Of a DNA stretch of 64,000 nucleotides, positions 48,081-59,775 are shown piece after piece. Numbering within the stretch: position 1 is the stretch's first letter; each line of letters starts with the position of its first letter. The stretch spans positions 1-64,000 of the forward strand of contig NZ_MUKP01000007.1 of NCBI RefSeq assembly GCF_002081715.1. The letters are read 5' to 3'. The notes below the pieces were generated by a model. The model saw only the letters and a list, made by a program, of their open reading frames with translations, was not told where the DNA came from and searched no databases. The position numbers and the translations under genes were made by a program. The DNA comes from Nocardia donostiensis. Its GTDB lineage: Bacteria; Actinomycetota; Actinomycetes; Mycobacteriales; Mycobacteriaceae.

Positions 48081-49385
48081 ATGCGTAACACGGCTGTGGT
48101 CCAGGCCACAGGAATAGAACATGCCGACGTCGTCATCATCGGATCGGGATTCGGGGGGCTCGCCGCCGCGAAACAGCTGGCCAAAGCGGGGGTGAACTAT
48201 GTGCTGATCTCGAGCACCCCGGAACACCTGTTCCAGCCGCTGCTGTACCAGGTCGCCACCGGGGTGCTGGCTGCGAACGAGATCGCCCCGCCCATCGCAG
48301 GCATCCTGCGCCGCCATGACGAAGCCGATGTCCGGCTCGGCAAGGTCGTCGATATCGACCCCGACGACGCCGTGCTCACCTACGAGACCCCTGGCGGGAC
48401 CCGACGCATCCGCTACGGTTCGCTGATCGCCGCCACTGGCGCCAGCCAGTCGTACTTCGGCCGCGATGATTTCGCCGAGAAAACCTATTCGCTCAAAACC
48501 ATCGACGACGCACGGGTGCTGCGCGCGCAGATCGAACACGTCTTCGCCGAAGCCGCGGACGCCGACCAGGAAACCCGGCGGCGGCTGCTCAGCTTCGTCG
48601 TGGTCGGTGCGGGCGCGACCGGCGTCGAGGTCGCCGGGCAGCTCACCGAGCTCGCCAAAAGGTATTACCACCAGGAAGTTTCGGTGACGCTCGTGGAAGG
48701 TGCCGGCGAGGTGCTGCCGCCGTTCGGTGGTGGGCTGTCGGCGTACGCGAAGAAATCGCTCACCCGCAGCGGGGTGAACGTGCTGGTCGACACCTTTGTC
48801 ACCGATATCGACAACGGCAAGGTGACAGTGAAAGGCAAGGACGGTACCGAGCAGAACATCGACGCCGAAACCGTGGTCTGGTCGGCCGGTGTGCAGGCGG
48901 GCGGATTCGCGAAACTGCTGGCCGAAGCCACCGGATGCGAGACCGACCGCGCCGGTCGGCTGCTCATCAACCCCGACCTCACCGTCGCCGGATACGCCGA
49001 TATCTACGCCATCGGCGATATGACCTCGCTCAACGGCTACCCCGGGCAGTCGCCGGTCGCCATGCAGGAAGGCCGCCACGCCGCCGACATCATCAGCCGC
49101 AAAACCCAGCCGGGCACCCCGTTCATCTACTGGGACAAGGGCAGTATGGCGGTGATCAGCCGGTTCAGTGCCGTCACCAAACTCAACGACCGCATCACCT
49201 TCCGCGGTGTGATCGCCTGGTTCGTGTGGTTGGCGGTGCACCTGTTCTACCTGGTCGGCTTCCGAAACCGGTTCGCGGCGGTGGTGTCGTGGCTGGTGGC
49301 GTTCATCGGGACGGGGCGGCCCGGGTTCGCGGAGGTGGAGCGGGAAACCGACCGGCCACGGGAGCGGGAACGCGTCGCAGCCTGA
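48081..49385 (+). CDS. ndh: Type II NADH dehydrogenase (NDH-2)
   Basis: 434 residues. FAD site VVIIGSGFGGLAAAKQLA near the start and NADH site FVVVGAGATGVEVAGQL in the middle; the quinone-side motif region is TDRAGRLLINPDL to YAIGDMTSL. A C-terminal hydrophobic stretch (FRGVIAWFVWLAVHLFYLVG) anchors it to the membrane. It passes electrons from NADH to menaquinone without pumping protons. AAGGAGG lies 9 bases before ATG 48081, preferred over 48060. Next to a divergent LysR gene, which is unusual for a constitutive ndh. Confidence 0.93.
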   Translation: MRNTAVVQATGIEHADVVIIGSGFGGLAAAKQLAKAGVNYVLISSTPEHLFQPLLYQVATGVLAANEIAPPIAGILRRHDEADVRLGKVVDIDPDDAVLTYETPGGTRRIRYGSLIAATGASQSYFGRDDFAEKTYSLKTIDDARVLRAQIEHVFAEAADADQETRRRLLSFVVVGAGATGVEVAGQLTELAKRYYHQEVSVTLVEGAGEVLPPFGGGLSAYAKKSLTRSGVNVLVDTFVTDIDNGKVTVKGKDGTEQNIDAETVVWSAGVQAGGFAKLLAEATGCETDRAGRLLINPDLTVAGYADIYAIGDMTSLNGYPGQSPVAMQEGRHAADIISRKTQPGTPFIYWDKGSMAVISRFSAVTKLNDRITFRGVIAWFVWLAVHLFYLVGFRNRFAAVVSWLVAFIGTGRPGFAEVERETDRPRERERVAA

Positions 49386-49409
49386 GCCGCAGACGACACG
49401 CAGCGAAGA

Positions 49410-49448
49410 GCGCGGGCGGATCTGTCACCAGGTTCGAGCCGCCCGCGC
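49410..49448 (+). terminator. Hairpin after ndh
   Basis: Perfect 10-bp stem GCGCGGGCGG / CCGCCCGCGC with a 19-base loop, 24 bases after the ndh stop. No U tract. Confidence 0.45.
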
Positions 49449-49733
49449 ACCGGCTGCGGTTCGGCTCGGTTATCGGCCTTCCCGGCGGCCGGTGTTGCCG
49501 CTCGAGCGCAGCGGGAACAGTGGCGGCGCATACCATGACGTCGCGGTCGGGTGTCGTTCGAGCACGTAGGTTCGCCAATTGGCGCAGGTCGTCAGCTCCC
49601 GGACACCGAACCGAACGAGCGGCGACGCATCGGTGAACACCCGGATGTGATCGGCGTCTCGTTCACGGAACCGGCATCACCGCGACACCCGGCGGACGCT
49701 CCGGCGCAGTGTCGGGCTGGCTTCCTTACAGAT

Positions 49734-50561
49734 ATGAGCATTACGTCTGTGCTGACAGCCCCGGCTCGACCGACGGACACGGGCGCGCACAAGTCCAGAT
49801 ATGCGTTGATCGTTTCCTCTGACCTCGAACATCGCACGGCGGCACAGCGTTTGCGTTACGACGTGTTCGCCGCCGAACCCGGTTTCCGGATCCCCGACAA
49901 CGGCACCGGCCTCGACGCCGACCGCTTCGACGAACACTGCGACCACCTGCTGGTCCGCGACGAAACCACTGAACAGTTCGTCGGCTGCTACCGGATGCTG
50001 CCACCGGACAAAGTCGGTGCGACGGGCGGTTACTACACCGCCACCGAATTCGATCTGACTCGCCTCGACCCCACAGGTCACCGCATTGTGGAGATGGGAC
50101 GGGCCTGCGTGGTGCCCGAACACCGCAACGGGTCGGTGCTCACCCTGATGTGGGCGGGAATCCTGCACTACATCCAGCTCACCGGCTACGACTGGGTGAT
50201 GGGATGCGTGTCGGTGCCCATGCAGAACAGTCCCGCCGAGCCGGCCGGAGTGAACGTGCGCGGGGTGCGCGATCTGCTGCTGGCACGGCACGCCTGCGAT
50301 CCGCAACGCCGGGTGCGGCCGTATCGGCCCGTCGTCGTCGACGGCACGCCCCTGGACGAGCTACCTGCTCCCGCCCGCCCCGCACTGCCGCCGCTGCTGC
50401 GCGGCTACCTGCGGCTGGGCGCGGAAATCTGCGGTGAACCCGCGCACGACCCCGACTTCGCCGTCGCCGACTTCGTCGCGCTGCTCGGTCTCGCCACCAT
50501 CAACACTCGCTACCTGGACCGGTTACGCGGCGCTGCCGCGAGTTTCGACAGCGGACGGTGA
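49734..50561 (+). CDS. GNAT-type acyltransferase (OlsB/hemolysin-like, Rv3027c-like)
   Basis: 275 residues. LEHRTAAQRLRYDVFAAEPG and VGCYRMLPPD, then VEMGRACVVPEHRNGSVLTLMWAGI form the Acetyltransf_5/OlsB pattern of N-acyltransferases that move acyl chains from acyl-ACP to ornithine or similar amines. The ATG at 49734 gives the family N-terminus; the frame opens earlier, at 49551. The next gene, an acylglycerolphosphate acyltransferase, overlaps by GTGA. Together they could build an ornithine-type or related acyl-amino lipid (OlsB plus OlsA logic), which is an inference. Confidence 0.88.
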   Translation: MSITSVLTAPARPTDTGAHKSRYALIVSSDLEHRTAAQRLRYDVFAAEPGFRIPDNGTGLDADRFDEHCDHLLVRDETTEQFVGCYRMLPPDKVGATGGYYTATEFDLTRLDPTGHRIVEMGRACVVPEHRNGSVLTLMWAGILHYIQLTGYDWVMGCVSVPMQNSPAEPAGVNVRGVRDLLLARHACDPQRRVRPYRPVVVDGTPLDELPAPARPALPPLLRGYLRLGAEICGEPAHDPDFAVADFVALLGLATINTRYLDRLRGAAASFDSGR

Positions 50562-51502
50562 GAGATATGACACACCAATGGGTTCCGTCCAGCCCGTGTG
50601 GGATCAGCTGTGTGCAGCAGGCCGCGGAAGCCGGCATCGTCCGGTTGGTCGTACGGATTCTGGGGTTGACCGTGCTTCTCGCCGCTTACCCGTTCGCGCA
50701 TGTGCTCACCCCGGCGAAGCGCCGCCAGCACGTGCAGCGCCGCTTCGCCCACATGGTGCTGCGCTGCTGCGGTTTGCGGCTTCGCGTGGTCGATCTGCGG
50801 GACGGTACGGCTGCAGGTACGCGTGGCGCGGATACAGGCTTTCCGGACGACCGCGCCGAGAAGAGCGCACCGAATGCCCGCTATGCGGAACCAGGGAACG
50901 GAACGCTCGTGGTCGCCGGGCATATCGGCTGGACCGATATCGTCGCGCTCGCCGCAGTCCAACCCCTCGGTTTCGTCGCCCGCGCGGACCTGATCGATTG
51001 GCCGATCCTTGGCACCCTCGCCCGATTGCTGCGGGTGGTACCCCTCAACCGCGAAAACTTGCGCGACCTGCCCCGCGTAGTCGACCAGGTAGCCGCCCGC
51101 CTGGCGTCCGGCGAACGCATCGGCGTCTTCCCCGAAGGCACCACCTGGTGCGGCCGCGCCTACGGCCGCCTGCGCCCCGCCTTCTTCCAAGCCGCCATCG
51201 ACAGCGCCATACCGGTCCAGCCGGTCCGCTTGCGCTACCTGGACCGCAACGGAAACTGCTCCACCATCCCCGGTTTCGTCGGCGACGACACCTTCACCGG
51301 CTCCGCCCTACGGGTCCTGCGCTCCCGCGGTATCACCGCTGAGGTGACCCTGGCCCCCGTCGAACAACCCGGCAGCAACCGCCGCGATCTCGCCCTGCGC
51401 TGCGAACGTTCGGTTCGGGCAACAGATCTTTCTGCCGACGCGCACGCCGTCCTCGCAGCAGCGACAGAACACCTGAACCATGGTGTGGTTCAACACCGTT
51501 GA
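50558..51502 (+). CDS. Lysophospholipid acyltransferase, PlsC/OlsA family (Rv3026c-like)
   Basis: 314 residues. The H-x4-D catalytic motif is GHIGWTD; substrate motif IGVFPEGTTWCG; a membrane segment lies near the N-terminus (VRILGLTVLLAAYPFAHVL). A loop at residues ~85-115 (TRGADTGFPDDRAEKSAPNA) is a probable insertion before the catalytic motif. It transfers an acyl chain to a lysolipid. GTG 50558 overlaps the upstream stop; ATG 50567 is an alternative. Confidence 0.9.
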   Translation: MRDMTHQWVPSSPCGISCVQQAAEAGIVRLVVRILGLTVLLAAYPFAHVLTPAKRRQHVQRRFAHMVLRCCGLRLRVVDLRDGTAAGTRGADTGFPDDRAEKSAPNARYAEPGNGTLVVAGHIGWTDIVALAAVQPLGFVARADLIDWPILGTLARLLRVVPLNRENLRDLPRVVDQVAARLASGERIGVFPEGTTWCGRAYGRLRPAFFQAAIDSAIPVQPVRLRYLDRNGNCSTIPGFVGDDTFTGSALRVLRSRGITAEVTLAPVEQPGSNRRDLALRCERSVRATDLSADAHAVLAAATEHLNHGVVQHR

Positions 51503-51898
51503 TCCGGAGACTGAAATTTCCGCCAGGGCAGTAACTGTCAGCGTGCGGTAGTAGCTGGTCGACTCGGTCGTCTCACCCCGGGGACCGGCATAGGCCGACC
51601 GCTATCAAGCTTGCACAGTGGAGGTTCGGTCGCGAGCGAGGATAGTTTGCGGCATTTTTTCCGACGACGAGATCCCCGCCGACGCCTATGAAGTACCGGG
51701 CTTGCGGGAGCTCTTCGCCTATTGCGCCGAGAAGCTCCGCAACCGATTGACGTCGAGTGCGCAGCGCTTGCATCTGTTTGTGTCAGCTGTTCGACGCAGC
51801 GATGGCGGTCCTGTTCGCTTTCGTGCTCGTCAGGACGCCTATCAGCTCAGATGTAGCGCGTCGCTGGAGGTAACAGCGGTCTTGCTATCGAGAATCGC
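51503..51898 (+). other. Intergenic stretch with a possible gene fragment
   Basis: 396 bases. A plus-strand frame beginning at 51618 codes for protein-like sequence for about 60 residues (DDEIPADAYEVPGLRELFAY then CAEKLRNR), which then loses character and runs antisense through the endonuclease V gene. No family was recognised. It may be a decayed gene. Confidence 0.3.
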
Positions 51899-52564
51899 CT
51901 ATCGGCCCTGTGCTGTTCGGCCGAGGTGGTCGGCGGTGCGGGTCGTTTCCGGCAACCGATACTTCGGGGTCAACCGCAGCACGAGCTCGCAGGCCGCGTC
52001 GAGGGTGAAGCGATGGCCGATGGAGACGAATACCGGTTTCACGTGGGGGCGGGTGCGTAGGGCCCGGCCGACGGTATCGCCGTCGAGTTCGACCGGGGTC
52101 CAGGCCCCGCGCTGGTCGGCGGGCTGCTCGTAGTGGCCTATGGCGGTTTTGCCGACGCCGATGCTGGGTGTATCGGTGAGCACGCCCAGATGGCAGGCAA
52201 GCCCGAAGCGGCGGGGGTGGGCGAGGCCGTGGCCATCGCAGATCAGTACATCCGGGGTCACGGTGAGTTCGGTCAGGGCCCGCAGTAGTGACGGCGCTTC
52301 CCGGAAAGCGAACAGGCCGGGGATATAAGGGAATTCGGCCTTGCCGTACACGATCGCGCGATCCACGACATCCAATCCCGCCATATCCACGACGGTCACG
52401 ACCGCGACCAGCTCATCGTCTTCGCGGTACGCCACATCCAGCCCGGCCGCCGTCCGCACCTGCGCCGGTGCACCGTCGAACCGCACGAGTGGGCGTAACC
52501 GCTGCTGGATCGCCACCCCCTCGGCCTCGGTGGACGGCCACGAATGCAGCTCCCGTACATGCAT
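51899..52564 (-). CDS. nfi: Endonuclease V (deoxyinosine 3' endonuclease)
   Basis: 221 residues. The catalytic motifs are present: AAGLDVAY (first Asp), YIPGLFAFREAP (the PYIPG-FR element that binds the lesion strand), VLICDGHGLAHPRRFGLACH (second Asp) and SIGVGKTAIGHY. It nicks DNA one base 3' of deaminated purines. ATG 52564 is the family N-terminus; a longer frame upstream is composition-driven. It stands alone, with the histidine-rich gene upstream on the same strand. Confidence 0.93.
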   Translation of the reverse strand: MHVRELHSWPSTEAEGVAIQQRLRPLVRFDGAPAQVRTAAGLDVAYREDDELVAVVTVVDMAGLDVVDRAIVYGKAEFPYIPGLFAFREAPSLLRALTELTVTPDVLICDGHGLAHPRRFGLACHLGVLTDTPSIGVGKTAIGHYEQPADQRGAWTPVELDGDTVGRALRTRPHVKPVFVSIGHRFTLDAACELVLRLTPKYRLPETTRTADHLGRTAQGR

Positions 52565-52682
52565 CACGTTCACCGATCGTAGGCCGGGCCCGCGACATCG
52601 ACAGCCGACCGCTGGCGACGGGGGCCGAGACCGCCGAAGAGGGCACTCGGTGCTCAATAAGCGCCCCGGCGCGGTCACCGTT

Positions 52683-53144
52683 TCAGAATGCGCTGCCTGT
52701 GGACGGCAGCGGGAACGGGAAGTGACCGTGCCTGCCGCGGCCGTGGTTCCAGTGGTGGTTGTTGTGGTGGCCGTGGTTCCAGTGGCTGTGATCGTGCCGA
52801 TGGTGGTTGCGGCCGTGATTGTTGCGCCCGCGGTCCCAATCGGCGTGGTCGTTGCGGCCACGGTTCCAGTGCCCGTGGTCGTGGCGCCCGCGGTTCCAAT
52901 GGCCGTGGTCGTGGCGACCGTACGAGCCGTGGTTGTGGCGGCCGTGATTGTGCCGTCCGTGGCCGTGGTTGTGCTTGCCGCCGGGGCGGCTGACCGTCTC
53001 GACCTGCTCGGACGGTTCCAGTGCGATCGGCGCGGCCGATGCAGGAACGGCGACGGCTGTGAGCGGCATCAGGGCCAGCACAGATGCGGTGGCCACTCGT
53101 GCCAGCACTCGGCGGGTGCGCTGTGGGCGGTTCTCTCGGCTCAT
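52683..53144 (-). CDS. Secreted histidine/asparagine/glycine-rich protein, possible metal binder
   Basis: 153 residues. The signal peptide (basic RRVLARVATA, then SVLALMPLTAVAVPASA) ends near residue 37. The mature part is a run of short tandem repeats: NHGRHNHG, GHWNRGRHDHGHWNRGR, NDHADWDRGRNNHGRN, HNNHHWNHG. About a third of mature residues are His, which suggests zinc, copper or nickel binding outside the cell. A perfect GTACCG inverted repeat lies ~110 bases upstream of the ATG at 53144. Repeat number may vary between strains. Function not known. Confidence 0.75.
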   Translation of the reverse strand: MSRENRPQRTRRVLARVATASVLALMPLTAVAVPASAAPIALEPSEQVETVSRPGGKHNHGHGRHNHGRHNHGSYGRHDHGHWNRGRHDHGHWNRGRNDHADWDRGRNNHGRNHHRHDHSHWNHGHHNNHHWNHGRGRHGHFPFPLPSTGSAF

Positions 53145-53253
53145 CGGGAATGTCCTCGTTCGAAGTTCGGGCGGCTGTCCGGCCGCGGGGTTGGTGGTGA
53201 TTCCGATTGGCTTCCGGTGATGCAAGCCAGCCAACCTTTGTGACGTTGACTAC

Positions 53254-53275
53254 CGTACCGCTAAATAACGGTACG
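53254..53275. promoter_or_regulatory. Inverted-repeat operator upstream of histidine-rich gene
   Basis: Perfect 7-base arms CGTACCG (53254-53260) and CGGTACG (53269-53275) around CTAAATAA. Close in shape to the repeat at 40391-40411 (GTACCG-N7-CGGTAC). It lies within a 512-base gap (53145-53656) that holds no other gene. Confidence 0.5.
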
Positions 53276-53433
53276 TTCAACATGTAAAATTGTTTCAAGG
53301 CAATCGAGACATCGGCTCGAGCCCCGCCGAACAGGACTGGCATGACCGGTAGGCGGATGGCATGCAGGTGATCGAAGAGCGACCGACGCTTACCGAGGTC
53401 GCCCTCGTTGCGGTCCAGTCGCACGCCTGAGAT

Positions 53434-53490
53434 GGTCCTGACCGGAGGTACGTTGGCCGGTCAGGACCACTCGGCCGACGTACCTCCGGT
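53434..53490 (+). promoter_or_regulatory. Nested, mutually exclusive hairpins upstream of iscS
   Basis: Hairpin A pairs 53434-53443 (GGTCCTGACC) with 53459-53468 (GGTCAGGACC). Hairpin B pairs 53441-53453 (ACCGGAGGTACGT) with 53478-53490 and continues through GGCCG/CGGCC to about 20 bp. They share bases, so only one can form at a time. The element is ~165 bases before iscS. Confidence 0.45.
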
Positions 53491-53641
53491 GGGCGAGGAG
53501 CAGGACGGCCCGGAGCGGCACTGCAGGTGGGCTCCCGGAATACCGGCAGGCGATCAGTGGTTTGCCGAGCGTGGGGTCAACTCGTAGTCGTAGCGTAAAG
53601 AGCCGGGGGATACCCCGCAGATATGCAGGTCAACGGTGGGA

Positions 53642-53647
53642 TAGGCT
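53642..53647 (+). promoter_or_regulatory. -10 box TAGGCT of iscS-mnmA operon
   Basis: TAGGCT ends 9 bases before ATG 53657, so the transcript would be leaderless or have a 2-3 base leader. A strict promoter here would place the hairpins at 53434 outside the iscS mRNA unless a second promoter exists. Confidence 0.45.
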
Positions 53648-53656
53648 GGATTGGTC

Positions 53657-54883
53657 ATGAAGTCGGCGTTCCAGGGTGCGGTCAGCGGTGTGCCCACAAC
53701 GGTCTACCTCGATCATGCGGCGACCACACCGATGCTGCCCGCCGCCATCGAGGCAATGACGGGTGCGCTGGGACTGCTCGGCAATGCGTCCTCGCTGCAC
53801 GGGTCCGGTCGGGCCGCCCGGCGTCGACTGGAGGAAGCGCGCGAGTCGATCGCGGCGGATCTGGGGGCGCGGCCCTCAGAGGTGATCTTCACCTCGGGTG
53901 GTACCGAAAGCGATAATCTCGCGGTCAAAGGCATCTACTGGGCTCGTCGCGACGCCGCACCGCACCGCACTCGCGTGCTCGCCAGTGCCGTGGAACATCA
54001 CGCCGTGCTCGACGCGGTCGAATGGCTGCACAAGCACGAGGGTGCGCAGGTGACCTGGCTGCCGGTGGACGGCGATGGGATGGTGTCGCCGCGCACGCTG
54101 CGCGAAGCGCTGGCCGAATACGGTGACGAGGTCGCGCTGGTGAGCGTCGTGTGGGCCAATAACGAGGTCGGCGCGATCCAGCCGATCGGGGAGCTCGCGG
54201 CGCTGGCGCAGGAATTCGGGGTGCCCATCCACAGCGACGCCGTGCAGGCCGCCGCCCAACTACCGATCGACTTCGCCGGTAGCGGTCTGTCGGCGGCCAG
54301 TGTGGCCGGTCACAAGGTCGGCGGGCCGCACGGGATCGGGGTACTGCTGCTCGGCAGGCAGGTGCCGTGTGTGCCGATCCAGCACGGCGGCGGGCACGAA
54401 CGTGACCTACGGTCGGGAACCTCTGATGTGCCCGCGGCGGTGGGACTGGCCGCCGCGCTGCACCAGACAGTGACGGAGCTGCCCGCGAACACCGCGGAGC
54501 TGACTTCGCTGCGCGACGAACTGATCGCCGGCGTTCGCGAACTCGTCCCGGATGCCGTACTCAACGGCCCGCACGACGAGCGCCGGCTGCCGGGTAACGC
54601 CCATTTCACTTTCCCGGGCTGTGAAGGCGATTCGCTGCTGATGCTGCTCGACGCCGCCGGTATCGAATGTTCGACCGGTTCGGCGTGCACCGCGGGTGTC
54701 GCCTCACCCAGCCATGTACTGATCGCGATGGGCGTCGAGCCGCGACAGGCGCGCGGCTCTCTACGATTTTCTTTGGGGCACACCACGACCCGATCCGATA
54801 TCCGGGCGTTGCTCGAGGTGCTGCCGCATGTGGTGGAACGGGCCAGGGCCGCGGGACTGGCCGGTGCGAGAGGAGGTGTCTGA
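53657..54883 (+). CDS. iscS: Cysteine desulfurase
   Basis: 408 residues, PLP enzyme that takes sulphur from cysteine for tRNA thiolation and Fe-S clusters. [11 protein letters not shown] near the start, [13 protein letters not shown], the PLP lysine in [14 protein letters not shown], and the persulphide Cys in [12 protein letters not shown]. First gene of an operon: mnmA overlaps by one base (TGATG), which fits direct sulphur delivery to the tRNA thiolase. ATG 53657 is preferred over TTG 53651. Confidence 0.96.
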   Translation: MKSAFQGAVSGVPTTVYLDHAATTPMLPAAIEAMTGALGLLGNASSLHGSGRAARRRLEEARESIAADLGARPSEVIFTSGGTESDNLAVKGIYWARRDAAPHRTRVLASAVEHHAVLDAVEWLHKHEGAQVTWLPVDGDGMVSPRTLREALAEYGDEVALVSVVWANNEVGAIQPIGELAALAQEFGVPIHSDAVQAAAQLPIDFAGSGLSAASVAGHKVGGPHGIGVLLLGRQVPCVPIQHGGGHERDLRSGTSDVPAAVGLAAALHQTVTELPANTAELTSLRDELIAGVRELVPDAVLNGPHDERRLPGNAHFTFPGCEGDSLLMLLDAAGIECSTGSACTAGVASPSHVLIAMGVEPRQARGSLRFSLGHTTTRSDIRALLEVLPHVVERARAAGLAGARGGV

Positions 54884-55983
54884 TGCGAGTACTCGCCGCG
54901 ATGAGCGGGGGTGTGGATTCGGCGGTTGCGGCGGCACGGGCCGTCGACGCCGGTCATGAGGTGGTCGGAGTGCATTTGGCGCTGTCGACGGCGCCCGGCA
55001 CGCTGCGCACCGGATCGCGCGGCTGCTGCTCGAAGGAGGACGCCGGTGACGCGCGCCGCGCCGCCGACGTGCTCGGCATCCCGTTCTATGTCTGGGATTT
55101 CGCCGACCGGTTCAAAGAGGACGTGATCGACGATTTCGTCGCCGCCTACGCGGCAGGCGAGACCCCGAACCCGTGCCTGCGCTGCAACGAGAAGATCAAG
55201 TTCTCCGCGCTGGCCGACCGGGCGGTCGCGCTCGGTTTCGATGCCGTTGTCACCGGGCATTACGCGCGGCTGAACGACGGTGTGCTGCGCCGCGCCGTCG
55301 ACGCCGACAAGGACCAGTCCTATGTGCTGGCGGTATTGACTGCGCAGCAGCTGTCGCGGGCAATGTTCCCCGTCGGTGACACCCCGAAGCCGCAGATTCG
55401 TGCCGAGGCCGCCGAACGCGGGCTGGCGGTGGCGAACAAACCCGACAGCCACGACATCTGCTTCATCCCCTCCGGTGATACGCGCGCGTTCCTCGGGGCG
55501 AAGATCGGCATCCGGCCGGGCGCGATCGTCGACGCCGACGGCGCCGAACTCGGCAAGCATGAAGGTGTGCACGGCTTCACCATCGGCCAGCGCAAAGGGC
55601 TCGGGCTGCCCGGCCCGGCCGCCGACGGGAAACCGCGCTACGTCACCGGCATCGATCCCGACACCGGCACCGTCCAGGTGGGATCGGCACAGGATCTGCA
55701 CGTGTGGACGATCGAGGCCGAGAAGGCGGTCTGGACCTCCGGATCCGCTCCCGACGGCCCCGTCGACTGCATCGCGCAGGTTCGCGCGCACGGCGGCACC
55801 GCGCCCGCCGTCGCCGAAGCGTCCGGTGACGGACTGACCGTGCGATTGCGGGAGTCGTTGACTGGTGTCGCTCGCGGCCAGGCTGTCGTGCTGTACCTGC
55901 CCGACGCGGACGGCGATCGGGTAATCGGCAGCGGCACCATCTGCGCGACCGCCCGCACCGCCCCCACGGGCGCGGTCGGGTGA
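54883..55983 (+). CDS. mnmA: tRNA-specific 2-thiouridylase
   Basis: 366 residues. PP-loop [16 protein letters not shown] at the N-terminus binds ATP; catalytic Cys residues are in [12 protein letters not shown] and [10 protein letters not shown], and [13 protein letters not shown] is the family signature before the C-terminal barrel. It makes 2-thiouridine at tRNA wobble position 34. It starts inside the iscS stop codon and overlaps the next gene by GTGA. Confidence 0.97.
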   Translation: MRVLAAMSGGVDSAVAAARAVDAGHEVVGVHLALSTAPGTLRTGSRGCCSKEDAGDARRAADVLGIPFYVWDFADRFKEDVIDDFVAAYAAGETPNPCLRCNEKIKFSALADRAVALGFDAVVTGHYARLNDGVLRRAVDADKDQSYVLAVLTAQQLSRAMFPVGDTPKPQIRAEAAERGLAVANKPDSHDICFIPSGDTRAFLGAKIGIRPGAIVDADGAELGKHEGVHGFTIGQRKGLGLPGPAADGKPRYVTGIDPDTGTVQVGSAQDLHVWTIEAEKAVWTSGSAPDGPVDCIAQVRAHGGTAPAVAEASGDGLTVRLRESLTGVARGQAVVLYLPDADGDRVIGSGTICATARTAPTGAVG

Positions 55984-57005
55984 GGAACGGCATACCGGCC
56001 GGGGTCGCTACGGGAGTCGGCTCCTGGCCGGGCACCGATCCCCGCGAAGCGGCGGCCGTCGTCGTGGGGGAACTGGCCGGGTTGCCGCATCTTGTCGAGC
56101 TGCCCGCCCGCGGCGTCGGCGCCGATATGCTCGGCCGCGCCTCGGCGCTGCTGGTCGATATCCAGTTCGACACCACACCAAGGGGATACCGGCTCACGTC
56201 CCGCCCGGGTGCGGTAGCGCGGCGGGCGCGCGACCTGCTCCGCACCGACATCGACGCACTAGACGGAGCCTGGGAGACGGCCGGGCTCCCCGGAAAAGGC
56301 CGCGTGGTGAAAGTTCAGGCCACCGGGCCGTTGACACTCGCCGCGCAGGTCGAACTTGCGGGCGGGCGCCGTGCCCTCACCGACCCGGGCGCCGTACGCG
56401 ACCTGTCGGAATCATTGGCCGAAGGCCTCGCCGGGCATATCGCCGAAGTCGGTAAACGCCTCGACGCTCAGGTGGTGCTGCAACTGGACGAACCGTCGTT
56501 GACCGAGGTGCTCGACGGATCCCTCAGTGGCACGAGCGTGCTCGATACGGTGCGCGCGGTCCCCGAACCGGAGGCGCTGGCGCTACTCGACACCGTCATC
56601 GAAGCCCAGCAGGCGCCGGTTCTGGTGCACACCTGCGCCGCACCGCCCGCACTGGATCTGCTGCGCCGCTCGGCCGCACATTCCCTCGGCTTCGACCTGT
56701 TCGTTATCAGTACCAGGCAGCTCGACGCCATCGGCGAAACCATCGACTCGGGGAAAGGCCTCGTCCTCGGTTTGGTCCCGACCACACCGCCGACAGCGCC
56801 GCTCACTTGGCGCGACGTTGCCGAACCTGCCGTCCGCCTGATCGACCGGCTCGGTTTCCCACGCGGCACCTTGCGGCAGGTCTCCGTCAGCCCGGCCTGT
56901 GGCCTCGCCGAAGCACCGCTGACCTGGGCGCGGCAGGCCCTACGGTTGGCAAACGAGGTCGCGAATGTCTTCGCCGACGAACCCGAATCGCTGCTGATGA
57001 ACTGA
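55980..57005 (+). CDS. Cobalamin-independent methionine synthase C-terminal-like protein (Rv3015c-like)
   Basis: 341 residues, half the length of MetE and matching only its catalytic (C-terminal) domain: [58 protein letters not shown] and [20 protein letters not shown]. The usual MetE zinc ligands (His-Cys, Glu and Cys) are partly visible as VHTC and SPACGL. Substrate unknown; such short MetE-like proteins may transfer methyl groups on other thiols. It is the third gene after iscS and mnmA (GTGA overlap). Its 3' end is duplicated downstream at 57147-57274. Confidence 0.88.
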   Translation: MRNGIPAGVATGVGSWPGTDPREAAAVVVGELAGLPHLVELPARGVGADMLGRASALLVDIQFDTTPRGYRLTSRPGAVARRARDLLRTDIDALDGAWETAGLPGKGRVVKVQATGPLTLAAQVELAGGRRALTDPGAVRDLSESLAEGLAGHIAEVGKRLDAQVVLQLDEPSLTEVLDGSLSGTSVLDTVRAVPEPEALALLDTVIEAQQAPVLVHTCAAPPALDLLRRSAAHSLGFDLFVISTRQLDAIGETIDSGKGLVLGLVPTTPPTAPLTWRDVAEPAVRLIDRLGFPRGTLRQVSVSPACGLAEAPLTWARQALRLANEVANVFADEPESLLMN

Positions 57006-59583
<2,578 letters not shown>

Positions 59584-59775
59584 GCTTCCCGGGCTCGTCT
59601 ACCAGGACGGAAATCATGGACGGCCGGATACCGGCGAACAGCAGCGTGAGGCACAGTACCGGCGAACTCCGGGATACGGTGAGCTCGAGCCCTAGGTTTC
59701 CGGCGAACGCATCAGGGGCTCTGGTCAGCGGACCTGGTAGTCAGAGCGTATGACGAGACCGTTCGATTCGATGCT

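Noticed and set aside
52800-53000. CRISPR-like short repeats
   Set aside because: The repeats are the codons of the histidine/asparagine-rich protein (in frame, variable length, no unique spacers).
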